Shown: piece by piece, positions 41,836 to 51,620 of the stretch
Layout: every line of letters begins with the position of its first letter
How positions within the stretch are numbered: the stretch's first letter is position 1
Source of the DNA: Hydractinia symbiolongicarpus
Lineage: Eukaryota > Cnidaria > Hydrozoa > Anthoathecata > Hydractiniidae
Reading direction: 5' to 3'
Assembly: GCF_029227915.1 (NCBI RefSeq)
Contig: NC_079886.1
Coordinates: 26,142,501 to 26,206,500, forward strand
Length of the DNA: 64,000 nucleotides
Notes under the pieces: model-generated
Database searches by the model: none
Told to the model about the DNA's origin: nothing
What the model saw: the letters and a program-made list of their open reading frames with translations, nothing else
Made by a program: the position numbers and the translations under genes

Positions 41836-43772
41836 TAGACTCATTTCCCGAACGATACTTTAAATTATTTTTTACCACTAAAACGCATAAGACTTGTAGT
41901 TTTTAAAAACGATTTCATTTTTGATGAGACGCTGAATAAAAGGAGTTTAATCTCCGGCAAACGAAAACCCGCGATTTTCCGTATATCACGGACTCGGCCC
42001 GTACAGTGAAAAGTATACAAAGAAAGTACCCAGCGAGTAGACTCATTTCCCGAACGATTCTTTAAATTATTTTTTCTCCACTAAAACGCATGAGACTTGT
42101 AGTTTTTAAAAACGAATTCATTCTTGATGAGACGCTGAATAAAAGGAGTTTAATCTCCGGCAAACAAAAACCCGCGATTTCCCGTATATCCCGGATCGCC
42201 CCGTATAGTCGAATGTATACAAAGAAAGTAAACTGGGAGTAAACTCATTTCCCGAATGATTTTTTAAATTAATTTTTTAACACTAAAACGCATAAGACTT
42301 GTAGCTTTCAAAAACGATTTCATTCTTGATGAGACGCTGAATAAAAGGAGTTTAATCTCCGGCAAACAAAAACCCGCGATTTTCCGTATATCACGGACTC
42401 GGACCGTACAGTGAAAAGTATACAAAGAAAGTACCCAGGGAGTAGACTCATTTCCCGAACGATTCTTTAAATTATTTTTTCACCACTAAAACACATGAGA
42501 CTTGTAGTTTTCAAAAATGATTTCATTTTTGATAAGACGCTGAATAAAAGGAGTTTAATCGCCGGCAAACGAAAACCCGCGATTTCCCGTATATCCCGGA
42601 ATCGCCCCGTATAGTCGAATGTATACAAAGAAAGTAAACTGGGAGTAAACTCATTTCCCAAATGATTTTTTAAATTAATTTTTTACCACTAAAACGCATA
42701 AGACTTGTAGTTTTCAAAAACGATTTCATTCTTGATGAGACGCTGAATAAAAGGAGTTTATTCTCCGGCAAACGAAAACCCGCGATTTTCCGTATATCAC
42801 GGACTCAGCCCGTACCGTGAAAAGTATACAAAGAAAGTACCCAGGGAGTAGACTCATTTCCCGAACGATTTTTTAAAATATTTTTTCACCACTAAAACGC
42901 ATGAGATTTGTAGTTTTCAAAAATGATTTCATTTTTGATGAGACGCTGAATAAAAGGAGTTTAATCGCCGGCAAACGAAAACCCGCGATTTCCCGTACAT
43001 CCCGGAATCGTTCCGTATAGTCGAATGTATACAAAGAAAGTACCCAGGGAGTAAACTCATTTCCCAAACGATTCTTTAAATTATTTTTTCACCACTAAAA
43101 CGCATGAGACTTGTGCTTTTCAAAAATGAATTCATTTTTGATGAGACGCTGAATAAAAGGAGTTTAATCGCCGGCAAACGAAAATTCGCGATTTGCCCTA
43201 AATCTCGGGCTTGACCCGTATAGTCGAATGTATACAAAGAAAGTAAACTGGGAGTAAACTCATTTCCCGAACGATTTTTTAAATTAATTTTTTGCCACTA
43301 AAACGCATAAGACTTGTAGTTTTTAAAAACGATTTCATTTTTGATGAGACGCTGAATAGAAGGAGTTTAATCGCCAGCAAACGAAAACCCGCAATTTCCC
43401 GTAAATCCCGGACTCGGCCCGTATAGTCAAAAGTATACAAAGAAAGTACCCAGGGAGTAAACTCATTTCCCGAACGATTCTTTAATTTATTTTTTCACCA
43501 CTAAAACGCATGAGACTTGTAGTTTTCAAAAATGAATTCATATTTGATGAGACGCTGAATAAAAGGAGTTTAATCTCCGGCAAACGAAAACCCGCAATTT
43601 CCCGTAAATCCCGGACTCGGCCCGTATAGTCAAAAGTATACAAAGAAAGTACCCAGGGAGTAGACTCATTTCCCGAACGATTCTTTAAATTATTTTTTCA
43701 CCACTAAAACGCATACGACTTGTAGTTTTCAAAAACGATTTCATTTTTGATGAGACCCTGAATAAAAGGAGT
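41836..43772 (+). repeat. Satellite monomers flanking the retrotransposon on the left
   Basis: About 9.5 monomers of the same family, more diverged from one another than those in the 7780-bp blocks. The last monomer carries GCATACGACTTG and GATGAGACCCTGAATAAAAG and is the same HOR position seen at about 29.3, 30.8, 37.1, 38.6, 40.0 and 41.1 kb. It stops after AAAGGAGT at 43772, where TTAATCGCCGG would be expected. No other element was seen. Confidence 0.85.
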
Positions 43773-43885
43773 CTTATGCGTTTTAGTGGTAAAAAATTAA
43801 TTTAAAAATCATTCGGGAATTGAGTTTACTCCCAGTTTACTTTCTTTGTATACATTCGACTATACGGGGCGATTCCGGGATATAC
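43773..43885 (-). repeat. Inverted 113-bp satellite fragment at the 5' edge of the retrotransposon
   Basis: Read on the minus strand this is ordinary satellite, from GTATATCCCGGAATCGCC through AACTGGGAGTAAACTC to ACCACTAAAACGCATAAG. It includes the uncommon CAATTCCCGAATG and five-T GATTTTTAAATTAA variants found at about 29.4, 30.9, 37.2, 38.7, 40.1 and 41.2 kb. It is the only inverted satellite seen in the window. The left junction shares AGT (43770-43772) with the flank. The right junction to element sequence is at 43885/43886. Confidence 0.9.
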
Positions 43886-43958
43886 AGGAGACCGTCTTGT
43901 GTATCATTTTTTAAGCCCATTTTTGAAATCTACATTTCAAGTCACGTACATTAGCAGC
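43886..43958 (+). other. Retrotransposon 5' leader
   Basis: These 73 bp of non-satellite sequence precede the first ATG of ORF1 and begin AGGAGACCGTCTTGTG. The reading frame of ORF1 is open through most of it (from a GTG at 43899), so it may be true leader or part of a 5'-truncated coding region. No promoter motif can be named with confidence. Confidence 0.5.
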
Positions 43959-45040
43959 ATGGAAAATTTAACTAATACACCAATTGTAGAATTCATTGAT
44001 ACACCACTTCGTAAAATTAGCTCGACTTCAGATATTCCTATAATTCTTGAAAGAAATGGAGTTAAAGAAAGTGATGAATCGTTTATAGACCGCATGTATT
44101 CAAACATCAACTTACAAAAAATGAAAGGTGAGCTAATACACGATCTTAAAAACTACCTTGATGAATGTGTTAAAAATGTTGCTCTGTCAAACCGTCACGT
44201 TTCTACTGAATGGGATAGTAATAAAATGTTTAGTGTGTTGGAGAAAAGGATTTTATTTTTGGAAAAGGAAGTAAATGCCAAAAATGAAATGATACAAATG
44301 TTATTAGCGACGAAATCATCAACGCGTGACGACATACTACATAACTCTCATAGCTTCAACAAATTAAAATCTTGCGAAACAAACGAGAATTTTACAATTC
44401 CCAAGGACACGTTAAGGCAAAAATCATTAAACAGAGTTTCTTTATTCACGCAAATCGCTTTGAAAACTTGCCCATTGAAGAAATAATGGATGATGTAAAT
44501 AGTGTTGCCAACGAAGTGCCGCATAAAACGCCGCGAAGGAGATCTGACAAAAAATCTAAAGTTACGCAAATAATTGGAGACTCGATTGTAAAAGAAGTGA
44601 AGGGCTGGAAACTTTCTTCAAACGAGAACAAGATTATAGTGAAATCCTTCTCTGGAGCCACGACTAAATGCATGGAAAGTTACGCAATACCAACTACGAA
44701 CATGTCTCCCGATAACATTATTATTCATTGTGGCACTAACGATCTTAATAGAATCGAAACCGATCAAATTGCTCAAAACATAGTAAAATTGGCTATTAAA
44801 TTGAAATCTGGTGAAAATAATGTAATGATATCGGGCATAATTCAACGAAAAGACAGACTAAATGAAAAGGTGATGGCAGTCAACAAATCTCTCGCTCATC
44901 TTTGCGAACAAAGAAACATCGGCTTTATCAATAATGATAATATAAACCCCGACTTGCATTTAAATAGAAGTCGCCTTCACCTAAATATGAAAGGGACTTC
45001 AATATTGTCTTGGAACTTTCTACAGGTGATTGAGGATTGA
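43959..45040 (+). pseudogene. Retrotransposon ORF1 protein: coiled coil plus SGNH/GDSL esterase, frameshifted
   Basis: ORF1 proteins of CR1-type elements bind RNA and self-associate, and many carry an esterase-like domain. The first ATG is at 43959. The frame then encodes about 176 residues ending at a stop at 44486, with a heptad-like coiled coil (LEKRILFLEKEVNAKNE) at about 44235-44312. The esterase half is in a different frame, open 44372-45040, so about one base has been lost (or two gained) between 44372 and about 44450. SGNH signatures are visible: GDS with the nucleophile Ser at 44582, GTNDL at 44732, and a late LHLNMKG with the probable catalytic His at 44978. A basic stretch (PRRRSDKKSK) precedes the domain. 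The TGA at 45038-45040 sits about 100 bp before the first ATG of ORF2. The combined length of about 360 codons is normal for the family. Confidence 0.85.
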
Positions 45041-45138
45041 CACAAAAAACCTGTCGAAATTTACGACACAGATCCACCGAACACTGCCTCAGATATTTTG
45101 ATTCAACATATGATATTTTCACTCTACGTCGCAGTAAC

Positions 45139-45768
45139 ATGTGTAACTTGATAGTCGGTCATTTGAACGTAAACTCGTTGCGAAACAAGTTCGAAGCAAT
45201 TGATTTAACTTTCAAGCACAATATTGATGTTCTGCTTCTAACTGAAACGAAAATAGATGAATCGTTTACTGATGCTCAATTTAAGTTAGATAATTACGCA
45301 ATTCTGAGGAAAGATAGAAATGGACATGGTGGCGGTATTTTACTCTATATAAATGAAAATATTCCCTTCAAAGTGTTGCGAAAATATACTTTACCGGATG
45401 ATATCGAAGTTTTAGTTGTCGAAATAAATCTTCGAAAACGCAAATGGCTTCTAATCGGTGCATATAAACCACCGTTACAAAAAAATTACTACTTTTTAAC
45501 TCAAATCGCAAATGTATTGATTTCACATCTCAACTATCACGAAAACATCATAATTATGGGTGATTTAAACATGGAAATAAGTGACACAGATTTCGATAAC
45601 TTCATTTCAACATACGACCTCCATAGACTAATCAAATCACCAACCTGCTTTAAGTAAAGTACTTCGCCTTCTTGCATTGATCACATATTAACAAATCAAC
45701 CAAATTTCTTTAAAAATAGTGTAACAATCGAAACTGGCATATCAGATTGGCATTTATTTGTTGGAAGT
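45139..45768 (+). other. Endonuclease (EEP/APE-like) domain of ORF2
   Basis: Landmarks of the exonuclease-endonuclease-phosphatase fold appear in order: GHLNVNSLRNKF with the metal-site Asn at 45166, TETKID with the catalytic Glu at 45244, GGGILLYI, GAYKPP, MGDLN with Asp at 45562 and Asn at 45568, CIDHILTN after the first stop codon, and SDWH with Asp at 45745 and His at 45751. The S-D-x-H ending is the form I recall for related elements. All named catalytic residues are present, but the TAA at 45655 falls inside the domain and would remove its last part. Confidence 0.85.
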
Positions 45769-46467
45769 GTGATGAGAATGAACGTGATTAAAGGCGACCC
45801 AATTGTGAAACACTACAGAAATTACAACAAAATTGACTACTTTGATTTTGAAAGAACATTATCAATGAACTTTTTGAAATTACTTGAGAACAATTACGAC
45901 TTTAACCAATTCAATTTATGCATCACGTCTACGCTAAACCATTTTGCACCATTGAAAAAGTAAATACTAAGATTCAATAACGCACCTTTTATCACCAAGG
46001 AGCTTCGCAAAGCTATTATGCACAGATCCAAACTTTGTCGCATATATAACAAATCACGATCAAAAGAAAATTGGTCCAACTTCACTAGACAGAGAAATTA
46101 CTGTGTTTCCTTATTACGAAAAACCAGACGTTCGTATTTCAAGGGTTTACGTATGACAAGCATTACTGATAATAAAAAGTTCTGGAAGTCTGTCAAGCCA
46201 TTGTTTTCAAACGTTAGTTATAACACCAACAAAATTATCTTAATCGAGAAAGAAAAGATAGTCACCGACGAACAAAAATTATGCAAAATCTTCAATGAAT
46301 ATTACACCAACATCACGAAAAATTTACCAATCAAACCAAACGATGATACACATACAGCAACCATTCACGATGCAATCCACTCGTATACTAATCACATCAG
46401 TATTTTGAAAATTCGTGAAAATGTGGGTTATGATGAAAAGTTCTATTTTTCGCTGGTTGAACAGCCT

Positions 46468-47408
46468 GATGTTCTCAAAGTCATCAAAGACATGGATGCA
46501 AAGAAATCTTCTGTTAGTGGTGATTTTCCAGTTTTTATGTTGAAAAAGTTTATTCATATCTTTGTTCCTATCCTCACTAATATTATAAATTTTGTTTACA
46601 GTCTAATATTTTTCCTGATGATTTAAAACTTGCAGAGGTTATACCTGTTTTCAAGAAGGATGACTGTAATGATAAGGAGAACTATAGACCTGTTAGCTTG
46701 CTTCCCTGTTTATCAAAGGTTTTTGAAAGAATTATTCTTAATCAAATGCACACTTTTATGCATGACAAACTCAGCCCTCATCTATCAGGCTTCAGAAAGG
46801 GTTATAATACACAATATGCTCTCATTCAAATGATTGAACAATGGAAAAGCACACTTGATAATAAGGGTGTAGTTGGAGCAGTGCTAATGGACCTTTCAAA
46901 AGCTTTTGATACTATCAACCATGATTTGCTTATTGCAAAGCTGCATGCCTATGGTTTTTCTGAATCTTCTTTATTATTTATTCACTCATACTTGAAAAAT
47001 CGTTTTCAGAGAACCAGAATAAATTCTTCTTTTAGCGAATGGCTTCCTCTTCAAGTTGGAGTTCCACAAGGATCAATCTTAGGACCTCCTTTCTTCAATT
47101 ATTCTATAAACGATTTATTCTGGTTCATTATTCAATCATCCCTTTGTAACTTTGCAGATGATAACACCTTATATGCTTGTGAAAATTCATTAGAAGATGT
47201 AAAACAAACACTGCTTACTAATTTGGTCATAGTTAATAATTGGTTTTATGAAAATTACCTAGCAATAAATTTGAAAAAGTATCAATATATTGTATTAGGT
47301 CATCACGATGAAAGTTTGATATTTAACCATTTGAAAATTGCGTGTAAATCGTCTGTAGTGCTTCTTGGTGTTACGATTGACTCGAGACTAAACTTTCATT
47401 CGCATGTC
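46468..47408 (+). other. Reverse transcriptase domain of ORF2
   Basis: Motifs appear in canonical order: an N-terminal motif around KKSSVSGDFPVFMLKK, then after the frameshift ENYRPVSLLPCLSK, LSGFRKGYNTQYA, motif A MDLSKAFDTINHD with catalytic Asp at 46890, motif B GVPQGSILGP, motif C FADD with Asp codons at 47157 and 47160, and LLGVTIDSRLNFH near 47361. The catalytic Asp triad is intact. Some otherwise well-conserved positions look altered: PPFFNYSINDL follows motif B where a more hydrophobic run is usual, and KKYQYIVLG where a Cys is common. This fits decay by point mutation after insertion. Confidence 0.9.
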
Positions 47409-47990
47409 AAAAACATCTGTAATAAGGCTAGTAGGAAACTCAACGTGCTTCAAAGGATATCTTCCTTTTTGACACCCAAGATGAAGCGTTTTCTCTTCAA
47501 TTCATTTATTTTGTCTCAGTTTTCTTACTGTCCCTTAGTATGGATGTTTTGTGGAAAAGTTGCGAATAATCGAATCAATCGTATTCATGAACGTTGTCTA
47601 AGAATCATACAGGACGATATAAATGGCAATTACGATGAACTTTTATCTTTATGTAATGTTAAAAATATTCACATCATCAATTTACAGAATTTAATGAAAG
47701 AGGTTTACAAATTTTTAAATGGATTGTCACCTCTATATATGAACGAGATATTTTCTGTTAGGGAAAACAAGTACAACCTTCGTTGCTTTAATTTGATCAG
47801 GCGACCAACTTGTCGGACAACGTACTATGGCTTAAATACTTTATCAAATATTGCAGGGAAGCTATGGATATCTGTGCCTGACGCTACAAAGAATGCTCCT
47901 TCTCTCGAAGCCTTCCGTAGCTCAATAAAATTTTGGGAAGGCGATGTTTGCACCTGTAAAATATGCATGGATATACCATACATATTTTAA

Positions 47991-48110
47991 CTTTACTTAT
48001 TTATTTATTTATTTTTCCTATTTTTTATCGCTGTTTGCCTTGTTTTACGTTTTGTTGTCGATTTAAATTAGTTATTTAAATACTATTGTATCTATCGACG
48101 TTAAATAAAG
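47991..48110 (+). other. Retrotransposon 3' UTR
   Basis: This AT-rich stretch follows the ORF2 stop. It contains a short TTTA tandem run at about 47994-48016 and ends with TTAAATAAAG. No open frame or fold can be recognised by eye. In related elements the 3' UTR is the part recognised by the reverse transcriptase, but no specific motif is identified here. Confidence 0.7.
48104..48109 (+). terminator. Polyadenylation signal AATAAA
   Basis: A canonical AATAAA lies 9 bases before the 14-A run of the tail, at the end of the 3' UTR. The spacing is shorter than usual for cleavage, so it may act as part of the tail-forming 3' end rather than as a conventional signal. Confidence 0.6.
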
Positions 48111-48147
48111 AGAAAATCAAAAAAAAAAAAAATCAAATCAAAAAATC
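48111..48147 (+). repeat. A-rich tail with TC interruptions
   Basis: The tail consists of successive blocks of A each closed by TC: AAAATC, fourteen As plus TC, AAATC, and AAAAAATC, followed by satellite ATCGCCGG at 48148. It is neither a pure poly(A) tail nor a clean microsatellite. CR1/L2-type elements often end in short tandem repeats, so this could be a degenerate (AnTC) tail. Confidence 0.8.
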
Positions 48148-48984
48148 ATCGCCGGCAAACGAAAACCCGCGATTTTCCGTATATCACGGACTCGGCCCGT
48201 ACAGTGAAAAGTATACAAAGAAAGTACCCAGGGAGTAAACTCATTTCCCAAACGATTCTTTAAATTATTTCTTCACCACTAAAACGCATGAGACGTGTAG
48301 TTTTCAAAAATGATTTCATTTTTGATGAGACGCTGAATAAAAGGAGTTTAATCGCCGGCAAACGAAAACCCGCGATTTGCCGTAAATCCCGGGCTTGACC
48401 CGTATAGTCAAATGTATACAAAGAAAGTAAACTGGGAGTAAACTCATTTCGCAAACGATTTTTTAAATTAATTTTTTACAACTAAAACGCATAAGACTTG
48501 TAGTTTTCAAAAATGATTTCATTTTTGATGAGACGCTGAATAAAAGGAGTTTAATCGCTGGCAAACGAAAACCCGCAATTTCCCGTAAATCCCGGACTCG
48601 GCCCGTATAGTCAAAAGTATACAAAGAAAGTACCCAGGGAGTAAACTCACTTCCCGAACGATTCTTTAAATTATTTTTTCACCACTAAAACGCATGAGAC
48701 TTGCAGTTTTCAAAAATGATTTCATTCTTGATGAGACGCTGAATAAAAGGTGTTTAATCGCCGGCAAACGAAATCCCGCGATTTTCCGTATATCACGGAC
48801 TCGGCCCGTACAGTGAAAAGTATACAAAGAAAGTACCCGGGGAGTAAACTCATTTCCCGAACGATTCTTTAAATTATTTTTTCACCATTAAAACGCATGA
48901 GACTTGTAGTTTTCAAACACGATTTCATTTTTGATGAGACGCTGAATAAAAGGAGTTTAATCGCCGGCAAACGAAAACCCGCAA

Positions 48985-51620
48985 TTTCCCGTCAAAAGTA
49001 TACAAAGAAAGTACCCAGGGAGTAAAATCACTTCTCGAACGATTCTTTAAATCATTTTTTCACCACTAGAACGCATGAGACTTGTAGTTTTCAAAAATGA
49101 TTTCATTTTTGATGAGACGTTGAATAAAAGGAGTTTAATCGCCGGCAAACGAAAACCCGCGATTTTCCGTATATCACGGACTCGGCCCGTACAGTGAAAA
49201 GTATACAAAGAAAGTACCCAGGGAGTAAACTCATTTCCCAAAGGATTCTTTAAATTATTTCTTCACCACTAAAACTCATGAGACTTGTAGTTTTCAAAAA
49301 TGATTTCATTTTTGATGAGACGCTGAATAAAAGGAGTTTAATCGCCGGCAAACGAAAACCCGCGATTTGCCATAAATCCCGGGCTTGACCCGTATAGTCA
49401 AATGTATACAAAGAAAGTAAACTGGGAGTAAACTCATTTCCCGAACGATTTTTTAAATTAATTTTTTACCACTAAAACGCATAAGACTTGTAGTTTTGAA
49501 AAATGATTTCGTTTTTGATGAGACGCTGAATAAAAGGAGTTTAATCACCAGCAAACGAAAACCCGCGATTTGCCGTAAATCCCGGGCTTGACCCGTATAG
49601 TCAAATGTATACAAGGAAAGTAAACTGTGAGTAAACTCATTTCCCGAACGATTTTTTAAATTATTTTTTTACCATTTAAACGCATGATACTTGTAGATTT
49701 CAAACACGATTTCATTTTTGATGAGACGCTGAATAAAAGGAGTTTAATCGCCGGCAAACGAAAACACGCAATTTCCCGTAAATCCCGGACTCGGCCCGTA
49801 TAGTCAAAAGTATACAAAGAAAGTACCCAGGGAGTAAAATCACTTCTCGAACGATTCTTTAAATCATTTCTTCACCACTAAAACGCATGAGACTTTTAGT
49901 TTTCAAAAATGATTTCATTTTTGATGACACGGTGAATAAAAGGAGTTTAATCGCCGGCAAACGAAAACCCGCGATTTGCCGTAAATCCCGGGCTTGACCC
50001 GTAAAGTCAAATGTATACAAAGAAAGTAAACTGGGAGTAAACTCATTTCCCGAACGATTTTTTGAATTATTTCTTCACCACTAAAACGCATGAGACTTGT
50101 AGTTTTCAAAAATGATTTCATTTTTGATGACACGCTGAATAAAAGGAGTTTAATCGCCGGCAAACGAAAACCCGCGATTTGCCGTAAATCCCGGGCTTGA
50201 CCCGTAAAGTCAAATGTATACAAAGAAAGTAAACTGGGAGTAAACTCATTTCCCGAACGATTTTTTAAATTAATTTTTTACCACTAAAACGCATAAGACT
50301 TGTAGTTTTCAAAAACGATTTCATTTTTGATGAGACGCTGAATAAAAGGAGTTTAATCACCGCCAAACGAAAACCCGCGATTTGCCGTAAATCCCGGGCT
50401 TGACCCTTATAGTCAAATGTATACAAGGAAAGTAAACTGTGAGTAAACTCATTTCCCGAACGATTTTTTAAATTAATTTTTTACCATTAAAACGCATGAT
50501 ACTTGTAGTTTTCAAACACGATTTCATTTTTGATGACACGCTGAATAAAAGGAGTTTAATCGCCGGCAAACGAAAACCCGCGATTTGCCGTAAATCCCGG
50601 GCTTGACCCGTAAAGTCAAATGTATACAAAGAAAGTAAACTGGGAGTAAACTCATTTCCCGAACGATTTTTTAAATTAATTTTTTACCATTTAAACGCAT
50701 GATACTTGTAGATTTCAAACACGATTTCATTTTTGATGAGACGCTGAATAAAAGGAGTTTAATCGCCGGCAAACGAAAACACGCAATTTCCCGTAAATCC
50801 CGGACTCGGCCCGTATAGTCAAAAGTATACAAAGAAAGTACCCAGGGAGTAAAATCACTTCTCGAACGATTCTTTAAATCATTTCTTCACCACTAAAACG
50901 CATGAGACTTGTAGTTTTCAAAAATGATTTCATTTTTGATGACACGGTGAATAAAAGGAGTTTAATCGCCGGCAAACGAAAACCCGCGATTTGCCGTAAA
51001 TCCCTGGCTTGACCCGTAAAGTCAAATGTATACAAAGAAAGTAAACTGGGAGTAAACTCATTTCCCGAACGATTTTTTAAATTAATTTTTTACCACTAAA
51101 ACGCATAAGACTTGTAGTTTTCAAAAACGATTTCATTTTTGATGAGACGCTGAATAAAAGGAGTTTAATCGCTGGCAAACGAAAACCCGCAATTTCCCGT
51201 AAATCCCGGGCTTGACCCGTATAGTCAAATGTATACAAAGAAAGTAAACTGGGAGTAAACTCATTTCCCGAACGATTTTTTAAATTAATTTTTTACCACT
51301 AAAACGCATAAGACTTGTAGTTTTCAAAAATGATTTCGTTTTTGATGAGACGCTGAATAAAAGGAGTTTAATCACCGGCAAACGAAAACCCGCGATTTGC
51401 CGTAAATCCCGGGCTTGACCCTTATAGTCAAATGTATACAAGGAAAGTAAACTGTGAGTAAACTCATTTCCCGAACGATTTTTTAAATTAATTTTTTACC
51501 ATTAAAACGCATGATACTTGTAGTTTTCAAACACGATTTCATTTTTGATGAGACGCTGAATAAAAGGAGTTTAATCGCCGGCAAACGAAAACCCGCAATT
51601 TCCCGTCAAAAGTATACAAA
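48985..51620 (+). repeat. 2614-bp offset repeat marked by a 25-bp-deleted monomer
   Basis: At about 48990 and 51606 the monomer reads TTTCCCGTCAAAAGTATAC, lacking the 25 bp between CCCGT and CAAAAGT found in full monomers. The following monomers also match: equivalent positions 49047 and 51661 are 2614 bp apart, which is 13 x 203 minus 25. The second copy shows small changes, for example GTTTTAAAAAATG instead of GTTTTCAAAAATG. Confidence 0.75.

Larger units (their letters stand above)
1..43772 (+). repeat. 203-bp satellite array, left block
   Basis: This is a head-to-tail array of about 215 copies of an AT-rich monomer. The phase marker GAAAGTA (or GAAATTA) recurs at 1, 204 and 407, giving a period of 203 bp. 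Each monomer carries, in order, a TTTAAATTA/T-tract block, CACTAAAACGCAT, CTTGTAGTTTTCAAAA, GATGAGACGCTGAATAAAAG, GAGTTTAATCGCCGGCAAAC and a GC-richer segment ending TATACAAAG. Two types tend to alternate as a 406-bp dimer. Because 203 is not a multiple of 3, reading frames shift at each monomer; the recurring 60-120-codon open frames have no start context, codon bias or family likeness and are not genes. The array begins outside the window. No other gene or RNA is seen in this block. Confidence 0.98.
45139..47990 (+). pseudogene. Retrotransposon ORF2: AP endonuclease and reverse transcriptase, degraded
   Basis: ORF2 nicks the target and copies the element RNA at the nick (target-primed reverse transcription). 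The first ATG is at 45139, but the frame is open from 45034 and the upstream residues look coding, so the true start is uncertain. Domains in order are the endonuclease to about 45768, a linker, the reverse transcriptase from about 46468 to 47408, and a C-terminal region ending in a Cys-containing tail (CTCKIC). Lesions are TAA at 45655-45657, TAA at 45961-45963, and a one-base loss (or two-base gain) near 46600 that moves the frame back by one. Across both stops the same frame continues with recognisable protein, so these are point mutations in a once-continuous ORF. The last stop is TAA at 47988. The about 950-codon span is typical for CR1/L2 ORF2. Confidence 0.9.
43886..48147 (+). mobile_element. 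CR1-group (CR1/L2-like) non-LTR retrotransposon, inactive
   Basis: This is a 4.26-kb unit with the layout of a CR1-type LINE: a short 5' region, ORF1 with coiled coil and SGNH esterase, ORF2 with AP endonuclease and reverse transcriptase, a 3' UTR with AATAAA, and an A-rich tail. It has no LTRs. It lies within satellite DNA and joins satellite directly at its 3' end (ATCGCCGG from 48148). There is no target-site duplication; the three bases TTA of the usual GGAGTTTAATCGCC are missing. The copy is disabled by one frameshift in ORF1 and by two nonsense codons and one frameshift in ORF2. The length is close to that of complete CR1 elements, but a small 5' truncation cannot be excluded. Assignment among CR1, L2 and related clades needs a phylogeny. 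Confidence 0.93.

Noticed and set aside
1-43772. CRISPR-like array of repeats
   Set aside because: There are no unique spacers: the entire 203-bp unit repeats with scattered substitutions, and the context is a eukaryotic satellite with a LINE.
43773-43885. Terminal inverted repeat of a DNA transposon
   Set aside because: The matching sequence is array satellite, there is no reciprocal inverted copy at the 3' end of the element, and the coding content is that of a non-LTR retrotransposon.
44348-45140. Minus-strand open frames over ORF1 and the ORF1/ORF2 junction (44348-44569, 44446-44673, 44618-44845, 44928-45140)
   Set aside because: They are shadows of the plus-strand retrotransposon ORFs, with no recognisable domain.
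46630-46833. Separate small ORF in the RT region
   Set aside because: It overlaps the reverse transcriptase in another frame. The RT motifs are clearly encoded in the other frame, so this one is incidental.
45139-47990. Domesticated host reverse transcriptase gene
   Set aside because: Two in-frame stops and a frameshift within the endonuclease-linker-RT span, a 3' tail and satellite on both sides indicate an ordinary dead LINE copy.
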